Source: Voacanga thouarsii (taxonomy: Eukaryota > Streptophyta > Magnoliopsida > Gentianales > Apocynaceae). Taken from it: DNA of 64,000 bases. Below, piece after piece: positions 36,401 to 47,666 of this stretch (position 1 is the stretch's first letter; each line of letters starts with the position of its first letter). The notes beneath the pieces were generated by a model. That model did no database searches. It saw nothing but the letters and a program-made list of their open reading frames with translations, and had not been told where the DNA came from. The position numbers and the translations under genes are program-made. The DNA lies in contig JANUWF010002066.1 in the NCBI GenBank assembly GCA_026120185.1, positions 1 through 64,000 of the forward strand, in the 5' to 3' direction.

Positions 36401-38827
36401 ACCTCATCAACATTTGTCAGAAAATTTTGTTTTCTTTTTCCTACAAGAGATTGTAGACAGGGGACTTGTTTTTAAAAAACCAACATCACACCACAAAAAG
36501 CCAAGGCAAAGATGACGTGAAAATCTTATAAGGAACCCCAAAAAAAAAAAAGAGAGATAAGAATGAAATGAATAACTACAAACATGCCATGAAAGGCCGG
36601 AAACAAATCTAGATACGATTAAAAAATTACCAAATTTGTACATAACTCATACCACTTCCAAAAGAGGAAATCTGCTAGCCTCACAGTGTTTTTCATCCAC
36701 CAACAAAGTCTAAATCTCTCTACAAATTGTATGCAAAATAAAGGATACATATCTTCCTGAAAGCCCACGAGCACAAAAACAAGACTCTTTCTCAGAGTAA
36801 GACTAAACCTCTGGGCAGTTTCCCCTTCCAACTGTGTCAAGATGCCCTTTGATAAAGTTATGGTGGGGTAAAAGAAATGGTTGTACTCAGTTGAGCCTCT
36901 TGCATAAGGAGGAGACAGAAAAGCTCAATAATTGCATGGGAAAAAACAAGATAAGTATCATCTTAACGTTCTCACCCAACTTCTAAAATAGAAAAATACT
37001 CAAAACCCTATATCCCATGAAAATGTTGATTTGTCAGGTGCATAGTTTCTTCCACTATATCAAGACAAATGAGAGGGAAAGAGGAGGGGGGGTGGAATCA
37101 TTCTTCCAGTATAGCCACAGTACTGGGTTTGACACTACAACACAATCCATATTGAAGGATGTGCAAATTTCTTTATAGCAGAACCATCAGGGATCCATAT
37201 TAAGCATTATTTGAAGCTATCAGACAAGGGGGATCCAATGGACAACTCATTTCCCTAGATCTCAAATAAGGAGGATCTAGCGAACCTGAAGAGTCCCTAC
37301 TCAGACTGTTCCAAATGTCCTAAAACAGAGCTAGGCCACCTAATATATCCTTCATGAGGAACCACCAGAGACCCTTTCAAACACTCACCATGAAGTTGAA
37401 AAGGTGCTGGGATGTCAGGACAGAGAATTCTCCCACACACACACACAGGGGAAGCAGCGAGTAGATATGCCTAGTCTATCTCTGTGTGGCACTGGATTTC
37501 ATCCTGTTTTTGTATTGGTAAAAGAACTGTAGCGATACACCCCAAAGAAAGTCTATTACGCTTATCATGCCAAAGACAAGACCACCAATGGCTCTCCCAA
37601 ATTTAATATGTGAGACATTTCTAGCTTTGCCCCTTTCCATGTATTCAATGAGAGATGACGTGAAATCAGATTATAAAGAATCTTTACCACAAGTACATGC
37701 ATAAGGAAAGGACCATTAAAGATCATTAATGCACATGTGCATTGCTACTAAATAAACAACTTATGAGTTCAAAGGTATATAACATTGCATTTCCAAAACA
37801 GAAGCGACAACTTGAACCAATCAAGGCAACAAAATTTCTACAAATGAGGAATAAGTGGAATTGAACCTGTTAAGAGAAACCGGATGCGACCCAGGAAATT
37901 GTGCATGCCCCTTCCCCTGATAAACGTATTGAGATGGAAAATACAGCATTAGAGAATGAACAAGAAACGTGGAAAGTCTCATAAAGAACTTCTCACAATT
38001 AATAAACTCTTATAATGTCTGTTAGTCACAATCAAATACAGTCTCTGAACACATGACTTTATCAAATACAGATTATACTAATAAAAATAACTTACTTGCA
38101 TTCCATGGTCAATGATTTCTGAAATGAATTATCCCTACATCAAACTAATTTCAATATATTTTAGGTAGAACAAAAACATTGCTTAAACCACAGAAAATGG
38201 GTAATTTCAGCAGCAAGAAAAGAAGGGACAAGTCGTAAGGAAGGTTCAGCACCTTTTACTAAGAGACCGGGCAAGGGCACAGCACATCTTTTGACTAGAC
38301 ATGCTCAGAAGTAAAGGAAAATGTTCAATGTGCTGCCACTGATTGAAAAGTTAAAATACATATGAATCACTTGTCTTTAACTACTTAAGCTTTTAGATGA
38401 GTAAGTAATTTAAAAATGGAATCAGCATGAAATTCCTATGCAAGTCTTACTGCCAGCCGGTTATAGTAAGTGTCCATTGCATGTCAGGCCTATTGAAAGG
38501 TTCCAACACACACGTGATTGGGCATTTTAAGTGTTTAGACGTATAAATTACACTCCTCTCCAAAAGCTTTGACTCTTCTACCCAGTTATATTGTCTCTGT
38601 CATCAACATGATACACTTCAATTTTCAGTACTACAATCAGTATAATCTTTCATTTCGTTCAGTCAAAGAAAGAGAGAGGGGACAGGAGGAAGAGAGAGGA
38701 AATCTACCCCTCCGGGTAACTTCAGTGATTGATAGCAGAACTGCCTCATTGTCTCTTCCTGATCAGGCGGAATACCATCACCTAAAATGTCATCATTTGA
38801 CATCACAATCTCCGGATCATTACTGCC
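27348..38827 (-). CDS. mRNA capping enzyme, guanylyltransferase half (ten exons; N-terminal half not in view)
   Basis: A minus-strand gene encoding the nuclear enzyme that transfers GMP to the 5' end of nascent mRNA. Exons in transcript order: 38827-38708, 37916-37867, 36085-35923, 35818-35681, 30075-29953, 29862-29764, 29270-29181, 29025-28944, 27906-27776, 27491-27348. All introns are GT-AG and the exons join in frame with no stop, giving 379 residues. Covalent nucleotidyltransferase motifs appear in order: KADG with the GMP-accepting Lys at 36037-36039, LDGEM, YLIYDM, EADGLIF, LLKWKY and RTDKGTPN. The protein ends SSSARRR. Plant capping enzymes also carry an N-terminal HCxxGxxR(T/S) phosphatase domain of about 300 residues, which I could not find upstream. 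Exon 38708-38827 begins at an acceptor, so earlier exons existed. The fourth intron listed (30076-35680) contains a Copia insertion. Confidence 0.93.
27776..27906 (-). CDS. Capping enzyme exon with motif VI
   Basis: 131 bases completing the split Asp and encoding SYSGRIIECSWNSEERVW through RIRTDKGTPNDFNTYKK, between GTAG and GTATTA. RTDK is motif VI in the OB fold. Confidence 0.93.
28944..29025 (-). CDS. Capping enzyme exon
   Basis: 82 bases from LVDDRRQLYLYERGKKKL to VVFR plus one base of a split Asp codon, between TTAG and GTTAGT. It begins the OB-fold part of the enzyme. Confidence 0.9.
29181..29270 (-). CDS. Capping enzyme exon with motif V
   Basis: 30 codons, GSDDPYVPRTHEGLLKWKYA through NSVDFLFE, between TCAG and GTTGTA. 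LLKWKY is motif V and holds catalytic Lys residues. Confidence 0.93.
29764..29862 (-). CDS. Capping enzyme exon with motif IV
   Basis: 33 codons from VRRKDFWPLSTVTKLL to HEADGLIFQ, between TTAG and GTGAGG. DGLIF is motif IV. Confidence 0.92.
29953..30075 (-). CDS. Capping enzyme exon downstream of the Copia-bearing intron
   Basis: 41 codons from RPFCERWKMLEKEIIEP to YELEPFR, after CAG and before GTATGA. It joins the preceding exon as SIIE-RPFCERW, matching the conserved ERPF..RW block, so the 5.6 kb intron can be spliced out in frame. Confidence 0.92.
30473..30714 (+). repeat. 5' LTR of the intronic Copia element
   Basis: 242 bp starting TGTGGGAAAATATGG and ending TTTCTTACA, repeated at 34606-34870. 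CTTTA lies just before it. Confidence 0.94.
30715..30726 (+). promoter_or_regulatory. Primer binding site of the intronic Copia element
   Basis: TGGTATCAGAGT follows the LTR immediately and matches the initiator-tRNA-Met site at 11 of 12 positions. Confidence 0.88.
30981..34598 (+). pseudogene. Copia gag-pol polyprotein, defective
   Basis: The ATG at 30981 runs within ten codons into CWTLHGKPPSRDW, a block that normally sits at the gag zinc-knuckle end, so nearly all of gag is deleted. Next come protease (WIMDSGATDH near 31290), integrase (CEKCELA-type zinc region near 31800; SFIDDCTRV near 31950; TPQQNGVAERKNG near 32165), a long RT frame at 32257-34116 and RNase H (YTDANYAG, SSAEAEF, YCDNKS) to the TAA at 34596. 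Breaks: a frameshift upstream of 31787, an extra A in the A-run near 31800, TGA at 31973 for Trp, an extra G near 32260, TGA at 34114, and a deletion near 34440. The RT active site reads VVDD where YVDD is expected, with one residue apparently lost. Confidence 0.92.
34599..34605 (+). promoter_or_regulatory. Polypurine tract of the intronic Copia element
   Basis: Following the TAA stop of RNase H, GGGGGAG (with AA of the stop codon before it) lies directly before the 3' LTR start TGTAGG. Confidence 0.87.
34606..34870 (+). repeat. 3' LTR of the intronic Copia element
   Basis: 265 bp from TGTAGGAAAATATAG to TTTCTTACA, followed by CTTTA. A 23-bp extra segment (ending in the repeated AAATTTTGTGA) distinguishes it from the 5' LTR and looks like a local duplication. 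Confidence 0.94.
35681..35818 (-). CDS. Capping enzyme exon with motifs III and IIIa
   Basis: 46 codons, starting GLAERTHHFTLLDGEMIIDT and containing YLIYDMMALN, ending SIIE before GTAAG. LDGEM and YDM are nucleotide-binding motifs of the family. Confidence 0.93.
35923..36085 (-). CDS. Capping enzyme exon with the catalytic lysine
   Basis: 163 bases; completes the split Ser codon and encodes ENVKLLRQRYYYATWKADGT and on to RFPCRHTNE. The KADG Lys (36037-36039) is motif I, which forms the covalent Lys-GMP. GT donor follows GAA. Confidence 0.93.
37867..37916 (-). CDS. Capping enzyme exon, start of guanylyltransferase domain
   Basis: A 50-base exon between CAG and GTTCAA encoding GKGHAQFPGSHPVSLN plus two bases of a split Ser codon. 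QFPGSHPVSL is a strongly conserved block at the start of the domain. Confidence 0.87.
38708..38827 (-). CDS. Capping enzyme exon with linker (first exon in view)
   Basis: Starts after TTTTCCAG and encodes GSNDPEIVMSNDDILGDGIP and onward to SLKLPGG (40 codons), followed by donor GTAGAT. The acidic MSNDDILGDGIP stretch is the linker normally between the phosphatase and guanylyltransferase domains of plant capping enzymes. Confidence 0.88.
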
Positions 38828-39419
38828 CTGGAAAATCAAAGACAACTATGAAATAAGAGGAAAATACTCGGCACTAATTATATTCCAGAAAACATACTGT
38901 GGAATTAATTATATAAAAAAAGGGGTATCCAAAGCTTCAGCAGTACAATAAGAAGCAAAAAAATCAAGTGAAAGATTTTAGCATAATTATTCCAGGACTG
39001 TCAGCACTCCAAGTCTCAAGTAGGCCAAAATAGGTGACAAACAAATTCAAAAAACTAGAAGCACCAAATGATATAAAACACATGCAGATAGCAGGAAAAA
39101 GAAGACTGCAAAACAACTTAAAAAGCTTTTGCCACCCATTGTGATAATAAAGTATCTTATCCATGAACAAAGAACTTCAGTTTCAATGCAAACTATTCAT
39201 AACCATGTCCATCTCTAAGCAAACTTCACGGAAGATGCATTTTTTAGACTGCATCAGACATTATCCAAGGGAGGATGCAAGTTAGTATCAACTCCATCTC
39301 CAACATCCCCAAAAAGAAAAGAGGCGGGTGTATGCAACTAAAAGGGCATGGACTCCTTGGGGAAATCCAGATGAAAATTTCAGTGAAAGGATCAAATGGA
39401 TGTCTAGTCGGCCATTTTT
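38828..39419. other. Sequence upstream of the last recognised capping enzyme exon
   Basis: Probably intron. I searched the minus strand for the acidic linker and the HCxxGxxR phosphatase motif and found neither. The ORF at 39244-39489 on the minus strand does not resemble the family. Confidence 0.4.
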
Positions 39420-40163
39420 GCATATCCATTCCAATAAATTTATTCAAGGCGTAATGATTTATTATTTGGAATTTGCTTTGTATAAGCAAAAATAATTGGA
39501 GCCATCACAAATAAAGTTCATGCTATGACTTTTGCAATATTTACATGCATGAAAATGCATAAATTTAATATTCATATACTTTTCACAACATTTAATGCGT
39601 GGCTTCATTCATAAATAAAATGCCCATGAGAACACTAAAAAAACTATTTATGCATAAGAATATCAATAGTATATATTCTTGTTCAATAATTCAATTCTCA
39701 AACATAGGTTTTTTTCCCATGATATCATGTTCAATAATTCATTTCACAATATAATTGAATGAGCTTCTCAAGTATAAGTATTTTCCAAAATGTAATGTTA
39801 ACGATGCATTCCATAAAGTATTTGTCATGAACATAATTCATATCATGAATTTTTGAGCAAAAAATATGTGCATAAATATGTCTTCCATAAATTATTTATA
39901 ATACAATGCATGGACTCGTAAGTCATATAAATCATTCTTGCAAAAGAGAGTTCATGAGGTACAAGGAGTTACGTCATCTAAGCTAGCAAAATCAACAACC
40001 TTAACTTAATTCTTTAGCCCACCACCTTCTACCTCCACCAAATCTACCATATAGATTGCATATAAATCAAATTCCTATATGAACTTTTCACATAGAAATT
40101 CTAAATATCAACTTGGGGTACTAAGCAACCACTTGTGCCCTTAGTATTCCCAACTCACAATCT
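39420..40163. repeat. Direct repeat, copy 1 (744 bp)
   Basis: Starts GCATATCCATTCCAATAAAT and ends CTCACAATCT; the same sequence recurs at 41147-41889 with a few percent difference. The two copies are separated by 983 bp. Confidence 0.92.
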
Positions 40164-41146
40164 TTTATAATAAATCCTAAATGAATCTATTACACACCAA
40201 ACATAGACTTAAGTCCCCAAAGTAAAATTTCCAATCATTCGAATAAAAGGTAATAATAAATATTATATCACTATTATAAAAGATAATTCTAACTCCACAA
40301 TCTTGATAAACTCATATTACCCAGAAAACATGGATAGAAAATCATGTAAGATTATAATAATCTAAATAAGTCCTATAATGTGATTTGTGACAATTATAAT
40401 ACATGTCATGATGCATGAGTAGAATCATTTTGTAAGGGTATGAATAAATCCCAAATGTCGTTATACATTTCCAAATTAATATATTATAGGGATAAAACCA
40501 GCAAAGCATAATCCGTTTACAATGCCAAAATAATTTTGTTGGGTAAATCATCCACAACACAATCTTGGAACATTATCATTATTTTTATTAAGCCTTAAAC
40601 CATAACCTAAACTGAAATATCAAGACATATTATATAACTAATTCAGTATCATCATGATACGAGCATACGACAATCACTTCAATATCATTAAGATACTGCC
40701 ATTTAATAATCACTTCAGTATTAGTAAAATATCGTCATGTAATAATCACTTCAGTATCATCGTTACGATACTACCATATAATGATTACTCTCATCAACCT
40801 GGATGTCCCACGTCTGTCTTTTGACTCCCCTTGAAAATCGAGCTAGCTAAGGACCCAACTCAGTGTCTAGTATTGTCGTCCTATTTGGAAAGAGACAAAC
40901 TTTTGGAGAAGGCCAATTTACCAAAATTCTCTCCCAATCTAACACAAGCTAATATTAGAGCTTCGCCCATTAAGTACTCAATGTCTAGACACTATTTAAT
41001 TAACTCAAAAATAATTACAATTCATTCAAGGAAATTTTCCAATTTTATTTTCTAAAATTTGTTCCAGTCTAAAATTCAATTTTAATTTTTGTCCTGACTA
41101 AAATCCAAAATCATATTTTTCCCCAAAACACCCAAGTCTAAAATTA

Positions 41147-41889
41147 GCATATCCATTCCAATAAATTTATTCAAAGCATAATAATTTATTATTTGGAATT
41201 TGCTTTGTATAAGCAAAAATAATTGGAGCCATCACAAATAAAGTTCATGCTATGACTTTTGCAATATTTACATGTATAAAAATGCATAAATTTAATATTC
41301 ATATACTTTCACAACATTTAATGCGTGGCCCCATTCGTAAATAAAATGCCCATGAGAACACTTAGACAAGCTATTTATGCGTAAGAATATCAGTAGTATA
41401 TATACTTGTTCAATAATTCAATTCTCAAACATAGGTTTTTTCCCCAAGATATCATGTTTAATAATTCATTTCACAATATAATTGAATGAGCTTCTCAAGT
41501 ATAAGTATTTTCCAAAATGTAATGTTAATGATGCATTCCATAAAGTATTTGTCATGAACATAATTCGTATCATGAATTTTTGTGCAAAAATTATGTGCAT
41601 AAATATGTCTTCCATAAATTATTTATAAGGTAATGCATGAACTCGTAAGTCGTATAAATCATTCTTACAAAAAGAGAGTTCATGAGATACAAGGAGTTAC
41701 CTCATCTAAGCTAGCAAAATCAACAACCTTAACTTAATTCTTTAGCCCACCACCTTCTACCTCCACCAACTCTACCATATAGATTGCATATAAATCAAAT
41801 TCCTATATGAACTTTTCAAATAGAAATTCTAAATCATCTTGGGGTACTAAGCAACCACTTGTGCCCTTAGTATTCCCAGCTCACAATCT
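41147..41889. repeat. Direct repeat, copy 2 (743 bp)
   Basis: Partner of 39420-40163 in the same orientation. The flanks differ abruptly on both sides. The ends are not TG...CA and no primer site follows copy 1, so these do not look like LTRs of a complete element; a segmental duplication inside an older repeat is more likely. Confidence 0.9.
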
Positions 41890-44640
41890 AGGGCACTTTA
41901 GTCGTAAGTATCATAAATAACATTACTAAAGGTCTAATCAACTCACAAAGGGATTCAACAATTCCAGTCGACATTGAACACAAGGATTTCCTTCGTTTAC
42001 ACAAATAGCTCCAACAAAAACCTAATCATAGAAAGACACAAAGCAACTTATAAACATTGCAATTTCACAAATCATGTAACTACCACTAATCCAAGCCAAG
42101 TAAATCATGTTACCAATTGGCTTCACAGGAATTAAAAGTTCCTTCAAGTAAACTTGTTAAACTGGTGGACTGTCGTAGGTTAAAATTCCCATAATCAAGG
42201 AAAATATTCCAAGTATCAAAGCTCACACAAACACACTCCTAAACATTCTATTAGCACCATGGAATCAATTCGAATTGAGTTTACATATGGTTATAGTGAA
42301 ATTCCAAGCAAATCCAAGTTCTTTCTCAAATAGAGCTTCTGCCTTAGTGGCCCAAAACAAGAGGTCAAAATGTGAACTTAATTAACCAAGAAAATCAATA
42401 CTTTCCTTTCAAAATTTCTAGCTTGAAAGCTAATGTCTAAGATGAATTGTCATGTAAAATTCTCCTCAAAATTTACTAAAAAGTGGGCCAAATTAATTTT
42501 TGAAATAAAGCTGCCGCTACAATAATCTAGATAGGCAGATTTGCGTAACTAATTTCAAAAATTCATAGCAACCAAATCACATAGAATTTTTTAGTGATTC
42601 TTTTTCATCATTTTTCTTTCTGCAGTCCAAAAATTAGATTCAGATTGAATCAGAAAGGTCTATTTTTGGGGGGTTTAAAATTGCACTACTTTCACAGAAT
42701 CTAGACAAACTGCGGGGGGTTACTTTGTAAAATAATGAAACCATGTTCCTTGCATTTTTCTCCATACAAAAACCACACTAAAATGATCCTAATATTTCAA
42801 ATTTTTCAAATACACAAAATCCCATCATTCATACACCATAGAAATAGCACTTTTAAAGGTAATTCTTTTTTTATCAAAATAATCCAATGTAATTCAATTC
42901 AAATACCATTTTTTAACAACCTAAACTAAACAAAATCCCATCAAGAATGCACCCAAATTTCATCACTTATGCGACCACAAAATTCCAGCTATAACACCCC
43001 CAATTTTCTAGTTAGGTTGTGCCTTGTATTATGTGGTATTGCCCCGTCTGTACTTTAGAGAAGTAGCATATAACCAGAAGTTCTACAATAATTCTAATTT
43101 GTCACGGCACTAACTATGACTAAAACATACAAACACAATGTTAGTGATGTATCTCTTTCCTTCCTTATCTACTTCAATACTTCAACATCGAAGCAAATAG
43201 GCATGCTGACTAATCTATTATCTTAGAACTGAGTTAAGTTTTCCCTGTCTTATGCATGTATGTGAAATAAAGATGATTTTACTTCTTCCTTTAATAACTT
43301 CAAAATTACTTTAATTAGTTTACACCCCTAACAAGAAGTTTTCTGGTAACACTTTCAGTTCACACCATGCAAATAACAACCAACTTATACTTTGTTATTA
43401 ATTCCCAATTTCTTTGTAGATCAGATGTGTATAACTTACCTACAAAAGTGCACGAGGTTAATCCTCAAAGCCACTGTTCTCTCTTATCTCCCTTCTCTCT
43501 TTGTGTTTTTTTTTTTAAACCAATAATTCCTTTTCTCTTTTCTCTTGTTTCGTTTTGCTGGTAAGAATTCACCGTTTTCCCCTGGTTGTCCACCGACTCA
43601 AATCACCAGGCTTCTCTTTCTTCTTTCTTCTCATTTTATTTTATTTTCTTCATTTTAGTTTTCAGTGTTCTCACAACTCTCCATTGAAAACCTATGGCTA
43701 AACTCTTTTTATTTCACAAGCTGTCAAAGTCTTAAGCTGTCTAGTACTATTCATGTATCCAACTGTTATTTCCTTGCAATTCCTAACCATGCACGACCAA
43801 AACCTTGGGCTGGTTTGTAGGAAGATTTCTCTTTCAAAAGACATTCCCAATGGTTTTTTATCAAATAAAACTCTTATTAGACTTGACTAAACAATATTTT
43901 ACCTAGAATTTAGCCAAAATATCATCAATCAAACAAACAAAGATCCCAACCAAGAAGAGAGCTCAATGTCAGCAGAGGAATTTTTTTATTTACAAGTTAA
44001 TACAATGATATTAAATCACATATAACCCTTCGATGAGTTAAGTAAACAAGACTTCATAAAAAATCTCTTCAAGATATCATCAAAAAACTAAACAAAAATT
44101 CCAGTCGAGTGAAAATACAATGTTAGTAGCTTAAAGGGAGCAAAAGTTCGGATTTTCTACATTCACGAATTAATAAACTATGTTTAAATCATATACAATC
44201 CATTAACATGTCGAGGCCAACAAAATTCATCCAAAATTTCACCAAAATATCGTTTAATAATTAAAACAAACTTCTAGCAAGAAAGGGGAACTATGTCGGC
44301 AGCTTAGAAATGAGAAATTTTAGATTTTCTTACCTTGGATGATGGGTTGAAATGTTGAAGGGTTTGAGCAATTCAAGAATCAGGTATTCCGCCTTTGATT
44401 TAAGTTTAAAACCTTAAGAATTTAAAGAAATAGTGAATAAGAAAAGAAAGGGAAGGGAAGTATCGGCTGGCTAGGAATGAGGGAGAGTTGGAGGGTTTTG
44501 TTTAGGGCTTTCTTGGACCAAGGATGGAGATAAATTCTTTTAAATATTGGAAAAATGGAAGGCTAAGATTATTTTGGTTCGGGTGATGCTCTGCAATTCC
44601 TAGAGAATCAAGCAAAGCGGAGGATGTCAATACTTTGCTT

Positions 44641-46023
44641 TGCCCAAAACCAGAAGAGAATATGCTGCTTTGTGTTTTGCTTGTTCCTTAGGCATGGAGA
44701 AGGTATCTGATTCCCACGGAGCCTTAGATGATGCTCTGCAATATTTCATTTCTGCTTCTTTGCTTGGAAGCAATTCTTGAATTTTCTTGATCTATTTTTA
44801 TAACTACAGGTGTGAAATTTGAATTAACAACCTCTACTCCACAAAGAGAAGAATAACAATATGTTTATTTTCTATTATTTTCTTTTGACATACAAATTAC
44901 ATGAACAATTAAAAGATTTGTCTTACTCTGCTTTCCTATATAGTTGTGCTAATGTTTTAGCCAGAGAAAATTGAAGCACTCATTTGCAATTGGTTTGTTA
45001 GGGGATGGCTCATTTGGTTTTATATTTATTTCTATTTAATTGTTTAGGTATTATATATTAGAAAGCAAATTCTTGTAAAGTGTTAAAATAATTATTTTTG
45101 AAAAAATAGAGAGTAACAAATAAATAATAAATGAGTAAAATTATAATTGTGTTTTGATTTAATTCTCAAGTTATAATGGTTTATATGTTTGTACTTACTA
45201 AAGGATTTTAGTGCTTTAAACCGATGATTGTGCAAGCAATTATAGATCTCCTTAATTTGTCTATGCAGCTACTACTGTAAAATTTGAAATATCACTCTTT
45301 GCTCCATCAATTCATATAAAAGAAAAGAAAAGATGCAAAGAATATAAGAAGTATGTTTATGTTCTATTATTCGCTTTAACATGCATGCCTTTGATATGCA
45401 TATTTCATAAATGATTATGTTAAGTAGTTTTTTTTTTTTTTTGGGTAAGAAAAATCAATCTATCATTGATTGGTTCTTTCATCTTTTTTTCTTGTTGGGG
45501 TACAACAATATAAGGTATGTTTTTGAAACATATTGAAGCAAAAATTTTGGAAGAAAATAGAGAATAAAAGAATAATTGAGATATATTTTTTAAGACAAAA
45601 TTTAATAGTTTTGATCCACTTTTTAATTAGTGAAGTTATTAATTTCTCATGTTCATTCTTATTTCTTTTAATGAACAATCTCTCTCGAGCGAGCGAGCGA
45701 ACTCTATTTATACCTTTTTCTTTCCAAGTCGACCCGCCTTTTTCGTTTTGCATTCTAACTCGAGAAAGCAGTCTGCCCGTGTTTCTATTCTAGCAAGCAA
45801 GTAGCCTTAGATAAAGAAACCATATATAGGAAGACAACTACATTAGGCGACAAAGGGGTTTAACGACCGAACTCAAACTCTCAGTATAATCAACGCCATC
45901 TCGTCTTTTGCCTGCACAATGGTCTCTCCCAGAATTTACCCATATAGTGATTGGGGAAGAGCATGTGCTAGATCTCTCTTATCTAAGAAACCTCCTTTCC
46001 GATCTTTTGTTGCGTGGTTCGCA

Positions 46024-46063
<40 letters not shown>

Positions 46064-46849
46064 TTTTGAATGTGTATGAGTTTAAAAATTATTTGTTGTT
46101 TCCTCATTCTCATAATAATTATTTTTTCATATGTGAAATAATATCTGATATACTTTTTAATTCTCTCTCTCTCACACACACATTTTTAATTCGTATGAGT
46201 TTAAAAGTTATTTGTTTCCTCATTCTCATAATAATTATTTTTTCATATGTGCAATTATATCTGATATACTTTTTAATTAGCAACATTAATTCTAATACTC
46301 ATTCTAAATTTGCTTTAAGGTGAACAATTGCTTTTCCCCCCTACTTTTTTGTCGTGTCTTTTTTAATATTTATAAGTTTAGAAGTTCTTGTTTGCTATTT
46401 TCTCATATTCATTCCAATATTGTTTTCATATTCATTCTTGTGTATTTGTTGATTGTAGGTTCTTTTAAAATTATATTATTCCATTAACTTTTAATTCTTA
46501 AAATTATTTCTCATGCTTGTTTGATTTTTTTCTGTTAACAATATTTTCCCTTTTATTCTTTTTATCATAAATTTAATGATATTATTCAATATAATTATTA
46601 AATTACTCTCTCATTACTTTATGCTTAATTCTAATGGTCCATTATAAAAGTATATCAGACTATATTCAAAAAAGCAACAAATACTTTAGTGTAAATTACT
46701 ATAACTCTCATCCAAGATTTTATAATATTATTAGATTATATTCAATCATATTAGGAAGATTTGTTCACTTTGATGACCAAAGTTGTGGTTTACTATTTAG
46801 ATTTGTGTTTAAGAAAGGTGGATATCTTTTACCATGAACAAATCCAAAA
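44641..46849. other. AT-rich intergenic sequence, no gene seen
   Basis: No recognisable gene. It contains a GAGC tetranucleotide run near 45687-45700 and the duplicated microsatellite block at 46024-46278. The ORF at 45919-46323 is made of that simple repeat. Confidence 0.5.
46024..46278. repeat. Tandem duplication of a CT/AC microsatellite and its flank
   Basis: Unit 1 (46024-46162) is (CT)n(AC)n followed by a flank containing CCTCATTCTCATAATAATTA and CTGATATACTTTTTAATT. Unit 2 (46163-46278) repeats the same order with shorter microsatellite tracts. The unit was duplicated with its microsatellite and the tracts then changed length. Confidence 0.88.
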
Positions 46850-47179
46850 CATTGAAAAATTAAAAAGGTGTAGTTGCAATATGTGGAATTAATAGTTCAT
46901 TTTTTCTAAGCTTCTTTCATTAACAAAAGCTAAAAATGGAGATTTGCGAGTCTATGCTTGAATTAATAGGAAAAATAGATAGTTAGTATGATAAAGAGAT
47001 TGTTTGGAGGAGGTTTGCATAACTCAAAATTATGGTTTGAGTGTCGAATGCTATTTGGCAATAAAGAATAACTGTAACGTTAGTGTTTAAAATTTTGATT
47101 TTTTAAAATATTTTACAAATATTTGATTTAGACTTCTATGTTACATAATTGTTAATTTTGCATAATAAATATCAAATTT
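46850..47179 (+). repeat. Dispersed direct repeat, left copy
   Basis: About 330 bp from CATTGAAAAAT to AATAAATATCAAATTT, matching 60325-60652 in the same orientation, including GGAATTAATAGTTCATTTTT and GAGGAGGTT(T/G)GCATAACTC. It ends just before the minus-strand Copia-like element. No terminal inverted repeats were seen. Confidence 0.88.
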
Positions 47180-47190
47180 TATACTCCTTT

Positions 47191-47655
47191 TGTTGGAAAA
47201 ATCTAAATTGAGATAGTTGATTAGAATAGAAATGCGAATATAAAGAATAAAATAAAGAAGGACAAAAGATTTACGTGATTCGTCTTATCCTATCAAGTCT
47301 ACGTCTACGGCGAAGATCATGATACACTTTATTAATAGTCACCAAAGATTTACACAAGGTATGACCAAAACTCTATCTCACACCACTTATACCCTCCCTT
47401 AACTACACCCACACACCTTATAACATTGCATATACTAGAACAAATTAGGATTCCCTGAAAAGTTTATGACTTTACCTATATATAAGTGTCAAGTCATAAG
47501 ACTCCTAATCAACATGAGATGTAGTAAGAATAACTTCCTAATTATAAAATATATATGACAATAATAACTTCCTAATACTAAATACATTAGAAATTTCTTT
47601 TTCAATCAAATCACTTTATCCTAGTCAGATTAGGAATGTAAGATAAAATCCAACA
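47191..47655 (-). repeat. 3' LTR of the small Copia-like element
   Basis: 465 bp; on the minus strand it begins TGTTGGATTTTATC and ends GATTTTTCCAACA, thus TG...CA. It matches 48721-49065. Confidence 0.85.
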
Positions 47656-47666
47656 ATCTCCACCTT
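47656..47666 (-). promoter_or_regulatory. Polypurine tract of the small Copia-like element
   Basis: On the minus strand AAGGTGGAGAT immediately precedes the LTR start TGTTGG. Confidence 0.75.

Larger units (their letters stand above)
39420..44640 (-). repeat. Probable minus-strand Ty3 LTR remnants
   Basis: No coding sequence is recognised. Short blocks recall the LTRs of elements 1 and 2 in the same relative wording: a GTCGTCCTATTTGG...GAGTACTCAATG stretch near 40870-40985, a GGAGTTAC block near 39965 and 41693 comparable to their splice-donor-like CTTACC block, TATAACACCCCC near 42990 resembling the TGTAACACCCC terminus of such LTRs seen on the minus strand, and a GGGAAGTATCGGCTGGCTAGG purine-rich block near 44460. 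At least two LTR pieces seem joined near 42990. The family assignment is inference. Confidence 0.4.

Noticed and set aside
39244..39489. A missing upstream exon of the capping enzyme
   Set aside because: One frame gives an acidic GDVGDGVDT stretch that resembles the linker, but it lacks the TPEW-type block and a clean acceptor, so it was not called.
39420..41889. LTR pair of a small complete retrotransposon
   Set aside because: The repeated ends lack TG...CA, and no primer site or polypurine tract adjoins them.
45919..46323. 134-residue ORF on the plus strand
   Set aside because: Composed largely of the CT/AC microsatellite and its duplicate.
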